The notes beneath the pieces are model-generated. The model was given only the letters and a program-made list of their open reading frames with translations, made no database searches and had not been told where the DNA came from. This document shows positions 12,101 to 24,400 of a DNA stretch of 64,000 bases, piece after piece (the stretch's first letter is position 1; every line of letters begins with the position of its first letter). The DNA is taken from the NCBI GenBank assembly GCA_039619475.1, contig CM077115.1, positions 134,242,172-134,306,171 of the forward strand, written 5' to 3'. A program made the position numbers and the translations under genes. Source of the DNA: Icerya purchasi (taxonomy: Eukaryota > Arthropoda > Insecta > Hemiptera > Monophlebidae).

Positions 12101-13378
12101 GGTAGATGCACATGCGAAGCGAACAATAGAAGAAAATCAAAACAAATTATTGTCCATTCGTTCTGTAATTGCTTTTTTTGTGGTACACATTTCATTGGTC
12201 TTTGTGGAAAATCGTTAGAAACTGGTAATTTTATAAATTTTTGATTAATTTCAGAGCTGACGCTGGGGATATACTATAAAGAGATCATATAATTTTACCC
12301 AGAATGTTAAATACACATCGCTAAAAATTCAAATGTCTTAATAAATATTTGTGGAATTATTAATCGATTATAGCTGATGAAACAGCTGATATCTCAAGTG
12401 TATGGAACAACTTTCACTAGGTGCCCGATATTTTTGCTGTAAATCACAAACGTTAAAAGAAGAATTTTTATAATTTGTTTAGTTAAGCTGATCAGAGCAT
12501 AGAAAAAATTGCTCATTTGATTGTAACAAATAATGAGGAATTTGGTTTGGATATGAATTCACTTATTGGGCAAGGAAAATTTTACATCAAATAATCAGTT
12601 TATAACCGATATGAAAGTAATAAATGAAATATATGGAATTGAAAATCTTCTTTATGAAGCAGGAAACTGGTCTGATTTTTGGACGATTACTCCAACAATA
12701 TCTATTGCAAATATTGAGCAATTGTCATTAATCGATTTACACTTCAGTATGCATTATTTCATCCTTCGATTAAAATAGTCATACAAGTTGCGATAACAAT
12801 TACTGTTACAACATATTCTATTTGAACGTTCTTTTTCTACACCACGAGGGATAAAAACATGACTCAGATGAACTACTACTGAAGAGTGATTGAACGGTCT
12901 CCATTTAATGAGTATACATAGGCAAAGAATAGATAAGCAGTTTCTGAATGAAGTTATTGACGTGTTTGTTCAAAAACCAAGGTGTCTACAATTTCTTTTT
13001 AAATAAATTTTAGCATTCATAGACACATTTATTATTTTTATTCTGGATCTTCACATCCCTTTAAATTACACATTCTGGTATTAATTAACATTCAGGTATT
13101 ATACATTTTTATGCGTTTACCGTCATTAAGTTCGAAAAAAAAAAAAAAAAAAAAAAAAAAGTTCGAAAATTCAGTATGTACCACTACTTCTATATATAGA
13201 TTGGTAAATAAATTAATATTTATGTTTAGATCCTAATAAATCCGTAACCTTTGTAGATATTGCTATTAAATACATCAAATTAGAGTACACAAAATTTACG
13301 AGTGTTTATATGATTGTATAGTGGATCTTATAAAAAAAATGCCCCCCTCCCTTGGAAAAGTTCTGGGTACGCCCCATG
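9184..13378 (+). mobile_element. decayed hAT transposon (ZMYM-type transposase), with mariner insert
   Basis: The left end (caggggacaaaggcggacccag, from 9184) and the reverse complement of the right end (catggggcgtacccag, ending at about 13378) are the degenerate CAGGGGCGTACCCAG-type ends of ZMYM-like hAT elements. Plus-strand coding remnants are in the right order: ENQNKLLSIRSVI (about 12135), ADAGDIL and KRSYNFTQNVKYTSLKIQ (about 12255-12340), then ADETADIS with EQLSLGARYF (about 12375-12430), where ADET carries the first catalytic Asp. LMSIHRQRIDKQFLNEVID near 12910-12965 is the C-terminal dimerisation tail. Stops and frameshifts are frequent, so no protein can be made. No matching 8-bp target duplication was found. 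Mariner sequence interrupts it at 10529-11765. Confidence 0.72.
10529..11765 (-). mobile_element. mariner element with near-perfect TIRs, inactive transposase
   Basis: The ends are 31-bp inverted repeats (cgaggcgtgttttttaagta at the left, its complement at the right), flanked by the TA target duplication at 10527-10528 and 11766-11767. The transposase is on the minus strand. It starts MPPPMENPADCEIRAVIRF at about 11601. A frameshift follows at AKGV (about 11546). The segment linking the DNA-binding and catalytic domains is missing near 11395-11425. Next come FPQVSRSVLYQIV and LNYRKLCSRWLPKML, then a frameshift near 11215-11235. The first catalytic Asp is changed to Asn (IVTGNEIWV, about 11200-11226). 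The second Asp (HDNACPHT) and the third (PPYSPDVVPFDYHVF) remain. Intact ends with a dead gene make this a non-autonomous copy. It sits inside the hAT relic and is therefore younger. Confidence 0.93.
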
Positions 13379-13384
13379 GCAAGG

Positions 13385-13560
13385 GAGTAAGTAGAAATAA
13401 ATTGTTCCAATTCAGTTAGCTGTGAATAGAAATCGCGACAATTCCGCTGCAGGATATCCTTTGCTGTACCATAATAGTTTTCTTTTATCAGTTTTTCTAA
13501 GTTTGAATGTTTCAAGAATCCCTTGTTGAGAAAAGTGGGAAACTCAGACTCGAGAAAGGG
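13385..13560 (-). other. short unidentified minus-strand frame
   Basis: Just outside the hAT right end, the minus strand reads KHSNLEKLIKENYYGTAKDI followed by LQRNCRDFYSQLTELEQFIS. The composition is protein-like, but it is only about 50 residues long and I recognise no family. It may be an exon or older transposon debris. Confidence 0.25.
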
Positions 13561-14040
13561 AGAAAAACAAACGAAATATAATGATTTTGGTAAAGCGCAC
13601 TTTATTCGGAGAAAAGAAAAAAAAAAAAAAAGTCAAACTGTACGATCGGTTTCGACGTGTATGTATGACCTGGTCTAATTAAAAGGGACCTATCGTCTGA
13701 AAAATTGCTTTTCACTTTTTTGGCGATTCTTATAGGAAGAAGGTAGGCTCTCTTTTCAATCCAACAACTCGTAAATTTCTAGACCTAATATTACTTTTCA
13801 AATTGATTTTAAAAAAGAACATGAAGACTAGAAAAAACACAAAAAACAACGAAAGAGTATAAAATGTTATTTTTTTACAATAAATTCTTCTCCTTGCGGC
13901 TGTTTTCTTTCAAGGATTGTAATTCTAGATTTTTTGTTTCTGTTCTCTTCACCTCCTTTTTTTATGTGCGCTATGTGAAAATAACAAGGTCATTACAGCA
14001 CATATACGAAGATAACTTATACATGCTGGGTCAAATCACT
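13561..14040. other. no recognised feature
   Basis: AT-rich DNA with an A-run at about 13616-13632. Nothing supportable was found on either strand. Confidence 0.5.
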
Positions 14041-14044
14041 CGTT

Positions 14045-14530
14045 CTACGAAAACGCTTGTGGGTCGTTAGTTGTAGCATTTGGCAGATAGTCCTGCATGT
14101 TACTCGGTAGGCTATGTTGCGTCCGGAACGTAGCGAACTCTGAGCACGTGAGAAATATGTTTAGAACTGTCGATATAGCAGACTGGCCGCAGAAGAGACA
14201 CATAATCGGAGGCGAATTATATGTCAATGAGAGACAGTGACATGGCCGATTCGCAGCTGGCTAAGAATCTCAAAATCGTGCAGGAATATTCCCTCTGGTA
14301 ACCACCACGGAGGTCGATTGTGGGCTTAATGTTTTTTTTAAGAACGTTGTACTAGCTGTCCATTCCGTTCTCCGCTGGTTCTTGCACTTCCTTGAAAAAA
14401 ATGTGCATTATCGAGGATGGTAGATCCCCTGGCATTGGCGAGAACAAAGCCGAGCATGCTGCCACATGGATTCTCTCATTACCAGGCCCCCCAATGTATC
14501 CGGAGATCCAAATGAACGTCACCGAACTGT
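14045..14530 (-). mobile_element. LINE C-terminal fragment (RNase H end plus zinc motif, family beta)
   Basis: On the minus strand, FIWISGYIGGPGNERIHVAA (about 14515-14455) matches the last RNase H motif of LINEs, where His is normally found at the Tyr position. RFLASCE-like sequence then leads to PPIMCLFCGQSAISTVLNIF and LTCSEF, the C-terminal Cys-rich motif also seen at 59.9-60.3 kb and 63.7-64 kb. Several frameshifts and stops are present. A 5'-truncated relic. Confidence 0.65.
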
Positions 14531-14869
14531 AAAATATTTAAACCGAAACTTTATTATCAGATAGTTTTAACAAAAACGGATGCTGAGTTTTTTCCGAAGC
14601 TTAAAATAATATGGAGTGCAGCGGCGTAGCTGAACCACTTTTCAGGGGAAGTTTTAAAAAAATGGAAAAGATCGCTTCGGGTCCAATTGTCCCAAGAAAT
14701 GAATAATAATTTTAGCTTACTTGCCCTAATTTCCAGAATAATTAGAAAATAAAACAAAACGTGTTATTATTATCTTGATATCTTTTATTATCACAACCGC
14801 AATTAAAGCAAACATTTGTTTATCAAAAAATTTTAAATTTACAAAGCAACATTTTTTTTTCTCACTTCT

Positions 14870-15930
14870 TCAGGATATTCCGCTATCCTCCTGTGGACGC
14901 TTAAATATGCTAATCCATTTGAACGATTCTCGCAGATGTTATTTTTCAAATGCAACAGAAACAGGCCGTGCTTTGGTGCTCTTAGATCCTCCTCTCCAAT
15001 ACCGGAAGTTCTCGCTGAGTCAAACTCGCCCCCTTTTTTTCATCCGCAGATCTTACGTAGGATATCGTTTCCTGTGTAAATACGCCTATGCTATCATCCT
15101 CTAGACTTATTCCTTCGTACCTTTCCATTCTGCAAAACTGGCGCTTTACTCCCAAGAAAATTCCTATCCTCGCCCACATTGCTTTTCAGCTGAATTCCTT
15201 TTCATCTTACACAATTTCTTATAATAATTTCCCCTACTTTTCCTTCGATTTTTCAGATCTTTCCGATCTGCCCAATGTATTATTTTTTTTTTTCTTTCTT
15301 CCAAATCCCTTCCTAATACAATTATGCAGGAATTTCACAGTTTTATAAAATTACGATTTCCTTTTAACAAGACCATTTTTACGGATGATTCGAAGGGGCC
15401 TAAAGACGTTGGAGCCTTTTCATCTTTCCGGACATAAAATTCTCTGAGTCTTTTCGTCTCCTGCTATCTTTACCGCTGAGCTAATGCCCATCTTACGTTC
15501 CATAATTTATATCTCCCTCCATCAATATTTTTCCAAATATTCGATTATCTCTAACTTCATGTGTGTCCCTTAAAGCTATTTCCTCTCATTTCCCCTCTTA
15601 CTTCTCCGATTTTTTTTATCCTACGTACTCGCTCTCTTAATTAAAATCTCCTCTCACTTCATTCTACCCTCATCGATTTGTTCTGGGTCCCTAACCGTAT
15701 GGGGATAAAATGAACTGTCAGATTCCTTAACTCACGATTGCTGCGTCTTCCTGCTTTTATTGCGCAAAAACTTTTGCTTTTAATTTGTTCCCCCGCTATG
15801 TAAAAAGCTTCATACTAGATTCTGATTAGATATTTATGCCTCTTCGTTTCGAACCGACTTTTCTTCTACCTACCCATTCTAGTCTTCATATCTGGCCTTG
15901 GTTTTACGATTGTTCTTCAAACGACCGAAA
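14870..15930 (+). mobile_element. LINE family alpha fragment on plus strand
   Basis: The plus strand reads NRPCFGALRSSSPIPEVLAE, then FFIRRSYVGYRFLCKYAYA (about 14960-15095), the same RT-thumb block as the copy at 8.3 kb. The RNase H start FTDDSKGPKDVGAF is near 15372-15415, and SCVSLKAISSHF near 15560 matches its third-Asp region. The copy is riddled with stops and shifts frame several times. It fades out around 15930. It is the only clear alpha copy on the plus strand. Confidence 0.72.
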
Positions 15931-18900
15931 TTTCAGCCAGCTGAAAAAATTTTTAAAGAAGATACTAATGAGAATCAGGCGCTGAAGAGGAAAATGACAA
16001 AATTAAGACTGCCGCAGTGTGCAAGAGGTGCGCTCCCTGCTTCCTCTTGAAAATACTTCTGTGACTACTTCACCTACTTCCGGGACTCCGTGGGTCTCGT
16101 TACAGAACAGGTGAACTGCAAATTCTTCAACAGGCCAACCGTTAAATTGTGCGCAGTTCACGTATAACGAACGTTGTTTCCCCGAAACATGCCGAGATAT
16201 TTTTTAATTTTTAATAACTTCTGTGTTTACGGTTTAATGATTTTTAAAATATTATTTAAAGAAATTACCAGAAAATGTATTATAATTATATTAAAATTGG
16301 GCATTTACAAGGTTGACCCCAGTGCTATGCATGGAAACAATATGTCAAATTTCAATATCGAAAAATTCGCTCTTATTCAGACTTCAGTTGGCCCACATTA
16401 AGTTATCGGGTGTCTACGTTTCTTCCGACTAATGGCCAAGTTAAGGATCTAATATTTTCATATTCGAAAAGGATTTTAAATATATTTGTACAGTATATTG
16501 AAAAGTAGGACAAGACTTTCGATTTACACAGAAAGATCTCGGGAAGTTTCGAAATAATTTGTTTCTGCTACAAAAAAATATACCTCGATTTCAGACTATT
16601 TACAACGGTTTTTATGGTCATTTGTCCAACTATGTCAAATAAAGTAACAAAATGATTTTAAAACCTTTGAAAGGGCTGCAAGTTCCGCATAAACGTTCTG
16701 ACCGTTCTGTCGATAACCGGCTTTAAGAGTTCACGAAGAGACGAGGTTATCTTTTGATATCTTCCTAGAATCTCTAGTGAGTCTAACAATTAAAAATAAA
16801 AAGTGAAACACCCCTCTATAATGCAAATTCCTTAAAAAAATGGAACCTAATAATAATTCAACTTGTATCATTTTGTTTAATATAATTTTTCTTTTTTTCC
16901 GTCAAAAAATAACACGGTGCGGAGATATTTTATATTTCAACTGATAACAACCTTTGCCATACTTTGCCCAGGCTTTCAGGGTTTCAATAGATAAATCATT
17001 GTGTTTAACTGTATATTTATTTTGCGTGTTTAAGTTGTTTTTTGTTTTTTTTAAAGAAAAATAATTTGTTTATACCATTGGTATTAATGTTTTTCTATGT
17101 TTATTATTTTTTTTTGTATTTCATCATTATAACAATGCGTTATTTAATCATTCAAATATATCATTTCCTTCATTCTCATTGGAATCCGCGCCAGAAAAAT
17201 TGTTACCCAAAAGAAAGAATGCTTTTACGAAAATTTTGTTGCCCTTAAATTTGCATTTCGATGATTTTCTCAAAAGCTAGCGATGCAAAATTTGACAGAT
17301 TAAAACTCGCCTTATCTCGCCTAATGCGCGAATTAAAAATTGTTTCTTTTCGTTATTCTATAACATATCGTCAAAAAAATGTAACACTACGTAAAAAGCA
17401 ATCTCTTTTTATTGCCGCGAAAATATAAAATTTCCCAAAAGAATGAGCTGTCACAGTAGGTAAAATTTTGTGAAATTAGCATTTCGTTTTATAAATCTTA
17501 CAAGTTCTTTTTATAGCTAATAAATTTTACAATCACAAATTTTCAAGACAATCTATATGGTGTTATTTATATGAATGGGGTTAGGAAAAATTATTTTATA
17601 CCTTTTAGTCCATTTTGAAAATGTGTTTTTTTTTTAAAGAAAAAAATTTATTTAAATAATTATTTTCTGATTTTAAGTCTTATGTCTGTGAAATTTCGCA
17701 TCTCAGCGACTATAGCAACAGCTGCGACGCAGCGAAAGCGTAATTCCGTTCAGAAAAATGACGTAAGCAAAAGCACAAGCCGTAAGACCGTGTCGGTACT
17801 GCTTATGCTTACGACGTCCATCTTAAAGAGAACAGAGACATAGAGGGAGAATACGTTCGTGCACGTGCGTATGTAAAAGGGAAAGAGAGAGAGAGAGAAA
17901 TCGAGGAGCAGTGTAGGAAAGGCAGAACTGTTAAAGTGGGAGAGGGCATAATCTCATATACGAAGATCCACACAAAAGAGAATCTGAGAACAAGCCGGCC
18001 TTAGTTAATCCCGTGATGACGTCCTTCTGATTAATGTAAATATATTATTAATTTATATAATAATGCATTATCAACCGGTTCTAAGCCATGTTCAAAATTC
18101 GAAGTCTATGGCTCACCGAGAGGTTATATTAAAATCATTGTAAAATTCCACCCGAATAGACAGAAACGAAAGCGAATTAATAAAAACGTGTTAAAAATAA
18201 TAATTAATGAGCTAAGCGACTTAGAATTTAAAATTCTTCAATTGACAGTAAAGAATTTAAAGTAAACTAACATATTTTATTCAAATAATTATACGGTACA
18301 TTGGAAAGCCGAGGAAGAGCAACATATAGAAAACATTAAATTTTGTTGAACTTCATTTTTATAATCTGCAAATTTATAATGTTTATCTTTTTCTAAATTT
18401 CTTTGACAATTTTTGAAATTAAATTCAGGCTGTTTAAATTTCTTAATAAAATACAAACTTTAGTTTTACCATAACATAAATTTACCTAAAATGACGAACG
18501 CTTGTTGAGTTCCACTTTTGTGTTATTTTTTTATCCAAAAAATTTTGGGGAACAAAATGTTTCTTTTAACAAAGATTCGTGTAACTTACAAAATTTTGAT
18601 TTGATTAAGCACGCGTTAATTTCGGCAGTACTTTGAATAAAATAGAGATGCTTTTGATTATCCGAAGTCAGTTAGGCTTATATATATAACCTGTACCTTA
18701 TAATTGTTTTGCTGAAAATTTCAAAATTTTATACATATCTTTCTGAATTTTTAGACTATATGTATTCAGCAATAAACACTGATGATTGTTAATTATCGTT
18801 TCTCTAAATTTGTAAACATTGATAACGCGAACATTTCGGGTTTGAATTCTTCAAAAAATCGGCTTCATGTACCAGTTATGTTTATATTCAGATTTTGTAT

Positions 18901-20360
18901 TTTCTACTAGATCTAGGATTTTGCGGAAAAAACATAACTTTCACGTTGATTCACTCTTCTTCCAAATCTTATGTCACCGTACAAAATATTTCGAAGTAGC
19001 TTTTAGCTTTTCTTCGATTTCATTAATACTTTTATTCTTTATAAATCAGCTGTTATTTTCTCGACAAAAAGAAAAAAGAACACTTTATAAAATTCCGAAT
19101 AAGAAGGTTGTCCCGCCTTCCACCCCCAATCGTTCAGTTATATTTTAATTCTTTGAAAAACTGAAACGTTTCATATTTTAACAGCAATGCGATTGCTATT
19201 ATTACAATCCAGATCACATACAAGAATTTTTACAATTCGCGAGAATGAAAGTTTTATTAAAAAAAAAAAGGACGAATCACTTCTAAACAAATTAAATTTC
19301 GAACTAGTTGGTTCATACCATGTTTAATGTATCATGGCTGCGTCTTGACTGTCATAAATCGCTCCAGTTACATGTCGAAAGGTAAATTTGTGCAATTAAA
19401 ATTTCTAGCAATTTAAATCTCGTAACTAGTTTCATTTGTCGCGCTGCATCAATATGTAAGTAGCTTTATATGAGATAAATGTACACTTTTTAAAAAAATT
19501 ATTTGAAATCAAACAAATCATATTACATTAAATTCGTGACAGCTTTTGAATTTTTACACGTGTTAATCATTGAAGCGTATACCATTTAAAAAGAAATAAA
19601 CATTTTTCGGAGTAACCTATTCAATTACTATCGGTTGCAATGCGACCGATTAAAACACGAAACTCTACGAAACATATTAGATTTAAAATACTATTTAGAC
19701 TGTTAAATTCTTCGATAATTTTTATATATTTTTTTTTTAGATAATGATAAAATTAAAATTTTTATTCGTATAACGTTTAACGGGGCTAATAAATGTTTAG
19801 GTTAATATTGTTGCGTGCTGGTAGGCGACAGATAAGAATCGTGCCGCATGTATCATATATATAATAAGCTCGAACAAGAGAATATGTCATTATCAGCGGT
19901 GTTGGCCGGGATTACGCGTGTGGCCGTATAGAGCGCTGCAATGAAGCCAGCCCTGGTAATGTAGCTGCGGCTAGTATGTTCTCTTTCGTTTTTTTTTGCT
20001 TGATCGATAAAGTTGTCAGTGGACGTACTCTTAATAATCAATAACATATAAAATTATAATCAAGAAAAAACATCATTACTTCGTGCTAATTTCCGTCAAT
20101 TTAATAATATGTAAATTTTGTAAATAACGACCGCCATTTTTTTCGTATCACCGAAAACCAGCATCGAGCAACAGTCTCGAGACGTCGAAGATCGAAAAAA
20201 TTCGTCAACTGTAAATAGCCGCATCGCTCGTCCGACTTGTCAGGAAGATTAGCAATCCTAAAAGGTCGCCGTCCGGAGAATTTTACACTGTACGTAAACA
20301 AGGAGGCGTAACGATCTAGACATCGGGAGTTCGAGACATTGTAAAGAAGACCAGCAAGTT
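15931..20360. other. long AT-rich stretch with a GA-rich island
   Basis: No gene is recognised over about 4.4 kb. At 15960-16170 a more balanced segment could be LINE ORF1 debris. At 17700-18010 lies a purine-rich, less AT-biased island with a (GA)n run at about 17884-17898; it might be an untranslated exon or promoter, but there is no direct evidence. At 20150-20345 another GC-richer patch precedes the next LINE; it has stops in all frames. Confidence 0.4.
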
Positions 20361-20361
20361 C

Positions 20362-20720
20362 TTTTTGTTTTTTTTTTTATCCCCCTTTTGGGCACGCCAG
20401 CTAAGGACCTACACCCAGAAACAGAAAGAAAGAAAAGAACCGTCAGTTAAATTTTGATTCGGTCAGGTATGAACAATATAAAGGAACTAACGGATGAAAT
20501 AATTGATGGCGAGGGGAAAGACAAAATATAAGATGCACAATAAGGAGTAGGTTGAGTTTCAACAGACAAGAATATAAAATACAACGTTCGACAGAAAGAA
20601 ATGGATATTCGAAAACGATGTGATTGGCGTCGCAAACCACCGTTTCATTGGGGTGGAGAGGACAATTTGGAGAGGAGACAAGGGAATAGCGAAAACGAGA
20701 CAAGTTATTTTTATACAGTC
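20362..20720 (-). mobile_element. 3' fragment of LINE family alpha
   Basis: A T-run at about 20362-20379 marks the poly(A) tail of a minus-strand insertion. The minus frame ends with FRYSLVSSPNCPLHPNETVV, CDANHIVFEYP and LSVERCILY, matching the Cys/His motif of the copies at 7.3 kb and 58.5 kb. Here the final Cys of the motif is Tyr. Upstream of 20720 the LINE stops abruptly, so it is a severely 5'-truncated copy. Confidence 0.8.
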
Positions 20721-21204
20721 ATTATTTGTTATTCTTTATCATGTCGTTAGTTTTTTTTCGTATTATATGTAATATGTTGGAGTAAATCATGTATGTGTGA
20801 GGTATACCTTGTCTGAGATTTCGATTTTTTTTTTTTTGGATTAAACTTGTAAATTTTATATAAAGCAAAAATAGTAACGAAATACAATCTGATTAGCTCT
20901 ATCGGTGTAGTTTTGAATTAGGCTATGAAGGTACTACTCCGAACTAACTTATAAATACATTGTGTAATCGCGTTGTCAATAAAGCGGACTACAACAATAT
21001 CTAAATAACCGATATAAATTTAGCGCATAAATTGGTTTGTTATTTATGCGAAAATAAAGGATCTTTTTTAATTATTCGAAACTCGATCGTTACTTACATT
21101 CGCATTACGGAATACATTCAGAATTGCATAATTTTGTAAATGTATTAGTACGTATACAAAATATTAAGTAATTAAAGGTGTATTTTATTAAGACGCGAAT
21201 TTAG
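20721..21204. other. intergenic spacer
   Basis: AT-rich DNA without a recognised gene. An AATAAA on the plus strand lies near 20980 (gtcaataaagcgg) but cannot be tied to a transcript. Confidence 0.4.
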
Positions 21205-21399
21205 ACGAAAAGTTATTTGCCACCGATCAACCTCGGTGAAAACGAAGCAGCGTTTGATGAAGATGAAAATGCTTACAGTTGTCGTGGACACACTTGGAAT
21301 AAGTGTAAGCGTCGAGTTCTGAATAGATGGCAGATTGTATATAGAATACACAAGAAGCAGTACGAGTGCAACATCGAAATGGAAAAAAAATTCAAATAA
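21205..21399 (+). CDS. possible terminal exon of an unidentified gene converging on DDX47
   Basis: An open frame of 64 codons follows an acceptor-like gcgaatttag and ends in TAA only 28 bases before the DDX47 stop, tail to tail. The product starts TKSYLPPINLGENEAAFDED and later reads CRGHTWNKCKRRVLNRWQIV and IHKKQYECNIEMEKKFK. There is no in-frame ATG near the start (a TTG at 21217 is the nearest start-like codon), so if real it is an internal or terminal exon. Composition is protein-like, with a basic, Cys/Trp-containing tail. I recognise no family and no upstream exon; an alternative frame is also open for about 40 codons. Treat as tentative. Confidence 0.3.
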   Translation, partial: TKSYLPPINLGENEAAFDEDENAYSCRGHTWNKCKRRVLNRWQIVYRIHKKQYECNIEMEKKFK

Positions 21400-21427
21400 T
21401 TAATTGCCTTATTTAAAATATTGTACT

Positions 21428-24400
21428 TTATTTTTTCTTCTTTTTAAATTTCTTTTTCTTGAAATCTGGTTTATTTTTCTTTAGTCGTTTTCGGACACCC
21501 GTAGAATCTTCCATGTCGTCGTCATAATCAGCCACTTTTTTACGTTTACCAGATGCAGTTTCAGTCAAATCTTTCATGTTCTAAAAAACATAATAATATT
21601 TTATGTGTGGAGAACAAAAATTAATAGAAAGAAATAAAAATATTTTTTAATACTGCTTTTCGTGTCCTGGCCATAATAAAAAACAGCTAATTTCTTCCAT
21701 ACTCTGTTCGCACGGTAACATTAAAATGATGCAATTCTCCAAATATTTTCTACTTTTTACATGCGGTTCCCAAAAGTTTTTTTTTTTTTTTTTTTTAGCT
21801 TGAACCGTGTTAGAAGAGTATTTTTAAGTCGCACTTCAATATACATATTATGCACACATTATTTCTTAATCGATCATAATACAAAAAGAAAACAAAACGG
21901 AAAATGCCGAATAAATACAATTCTTTCAATATTTTTAAAAATCTATTACTGAGTCGAATAATAAAATTTCGGCGGCAACAGAAAAAAAAATTGACTCGGA
22001 TTTATTTAGTAGAATATGAGAAAAAAAATTTCAAATACCATTCGCGCTATCCTTTGAGCTTCTGAAACCCGTTCTTGCAAAGACATTACATCTTGTTCTT
22101 CAGTCTTATAAAGCGGTAATTTCTTTCCAATAAGTTGTTCAATTCTTTGATATAATTCTACATCATACTTCAAAAAAAAAAAAAAAAAAAACAAACATAA
22201 AGGTTAATTATTTTTGCGCGTCACTTGAACCATCCGTACTATCCTATTCGAGCAGATAAAAAAATTCACATGCAAAAGGAAAAATAAGTACCTGCGAAAC
22301 AAACGTAATTGCTTTACCCGATCTACCGGCCCTGGCTGTTCTTCCAACTCGGTGTATGTAATCTTTACTATGCGTCGGTATATCCAAATTAACCACTACA
22401 TCAACATGCGGAATATCAAGACCGCTACAAACAAATAAATTCAATGTAGTTCTCGAATTCGATAAATTGCATTTTGTATAAATCGCTAATAAAACACTAA
22501 CGATACACTAGTAATAACTACTTACCGACTAGCTACATCGGTTGAAATTAATATAGATCTTTTTTTAGCGCGGAATTTGGTAAGGGCTGCCAATCTTTTA
22601 TTTTGCGACATTTGACCGTGAAGCGGAATCGCCGATAAGCCGAGGTTGCGCAACATTAATGCAACACGAACGGTACCGTTACAGGTTGAGCAAAACACCA
22701 TAAATGTATTACCGGCCATTTCATTTAACAAATGTACCAGATAAACGTCCTAAACAATAAATAACGGACTTATGAATACCAAGTTGTACCCGTAAAACTG
22801 AATTGTGAATGTGCATTGAAAGAACTCTCTTACCTTGAACTTTAACGGAATAAATATATAATATTGACACAATTGTTCCACTGTTTGATATTTAGTTGAT
22901 ACCTCTACCCTCACCGGATTTTGTAGCGACGCTCTTTGTAACTTTTGCACTTTTTTTGTCATCGTTGCAGAAAATAAATATGTGCGTCGTTCGCGAGGGA
23001 TCACTTTTAATATTTTATCAACTTCCACTTCAAAGTCCATATTTAGTATACGATCAGCTTCATCCATTACCTACAAAAAAAAAAAAAAAGGAAGCGGCTA
23101 GTAAGTATGATGCTATATAATGAAACTCATCTTCGTAATCCTTTCTGACTTGGAGAAAATAACCGTATTTTAGTTATTTTGCTGTTGACTTCGAAAAGAA
23201 TAAGTTTTTACTTCAAAATCCAACCACAACTTGTTTATATTAAATGGGAACTTTGAAAATATACCGATAAAACTGAATGGAAAGATAATTTTTAAAACAA
23301 AATCCGTAAAATATTTAGGTTTTCATTTTGGATCAACGACTAACCCAGAAAAATCATATTCTGGCAGAAAAAAAACAATCGGATTTTAAATACCGAAACA
23401 TGAACTAGTTAATGAACAAATACCAAACGAAAATAAAGTTTTATTATACAAATCCATCTTAAAACTAATATGGGAGGCACATGGTATTGAAATCTGGGGA
23501 GTAGCCAGCAATTCAAATATAAAAATCATCCAACGATTCCAAACATTCTCTAAGTATAGTTGCAGCACCGTGGAATATTTGAAACGATGACGACCGTCAT
23601 TCCCCTAGAGTATTACACATACGATTACAACACTGTGCTAATTTGTTAGCAGCCAATCTTACCGATAATATCGTGCACTTCAGGTCCGCTTTAAAAAATG
23701 TAATCCGAGTGAATTGAAACTTCGACCCCTTAAATTATAATTTTGACCGGTTTTATGCATGAATCAAAGAGGGAATAGCCACCATTGAGTTAAAACGAAA
23801 ATAATATATCAATGTTATTTATTGTCTACTTAGGACAAGTCGCATGTAAAATTGAAAAAAAAATACTCGCTCCCCATGTTGTCGGTATTTTTTTTTTGTT
23901 TATTCTCGCATAACTTGTGCCTATGTGGACCGATTCAAATTATTCTTTGTTCATTCGAAAGTGTATTGGTTAGTGATCGTGTCATATGAGTAACGATAAA
24001 TATCAGTGAACACCGATAAAAGTTTTTTAGTAATATAACAAACACCGTTGACACTTGAAATATTATCAACTTACTATGCGGAAACGTAAGTTGAAAAAAA
24101 GATGATTTTTAATAAGACAAATAATTAAACTATTATCAACATTAATTATCACGGATAATATAGATCTGAATAGAAAAAAAAAAAAAAAAAAACGAATTTG
24201 CAACCGCCATAACATTTACAAGCTCATCATAGAGGAAATATTACGTGTATTAATATTATTACGCACAACTTATGATCATGTGGATTGACTCCAATAATAT
24301 CTTTTATTTAATGGAAGCTGCATCGGTTAGCGCTGGTCCTCCATAAATACGGATAAGTATCGGTGAGCACCGACTGAATAGTCATCAAATAATGTGAAAA

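Noticed and set aside
20101..20301. 66-codon minus frame and GC-richer surroundings as an exon
   Set aside because: No credible splice sites or family; stops in other frames.
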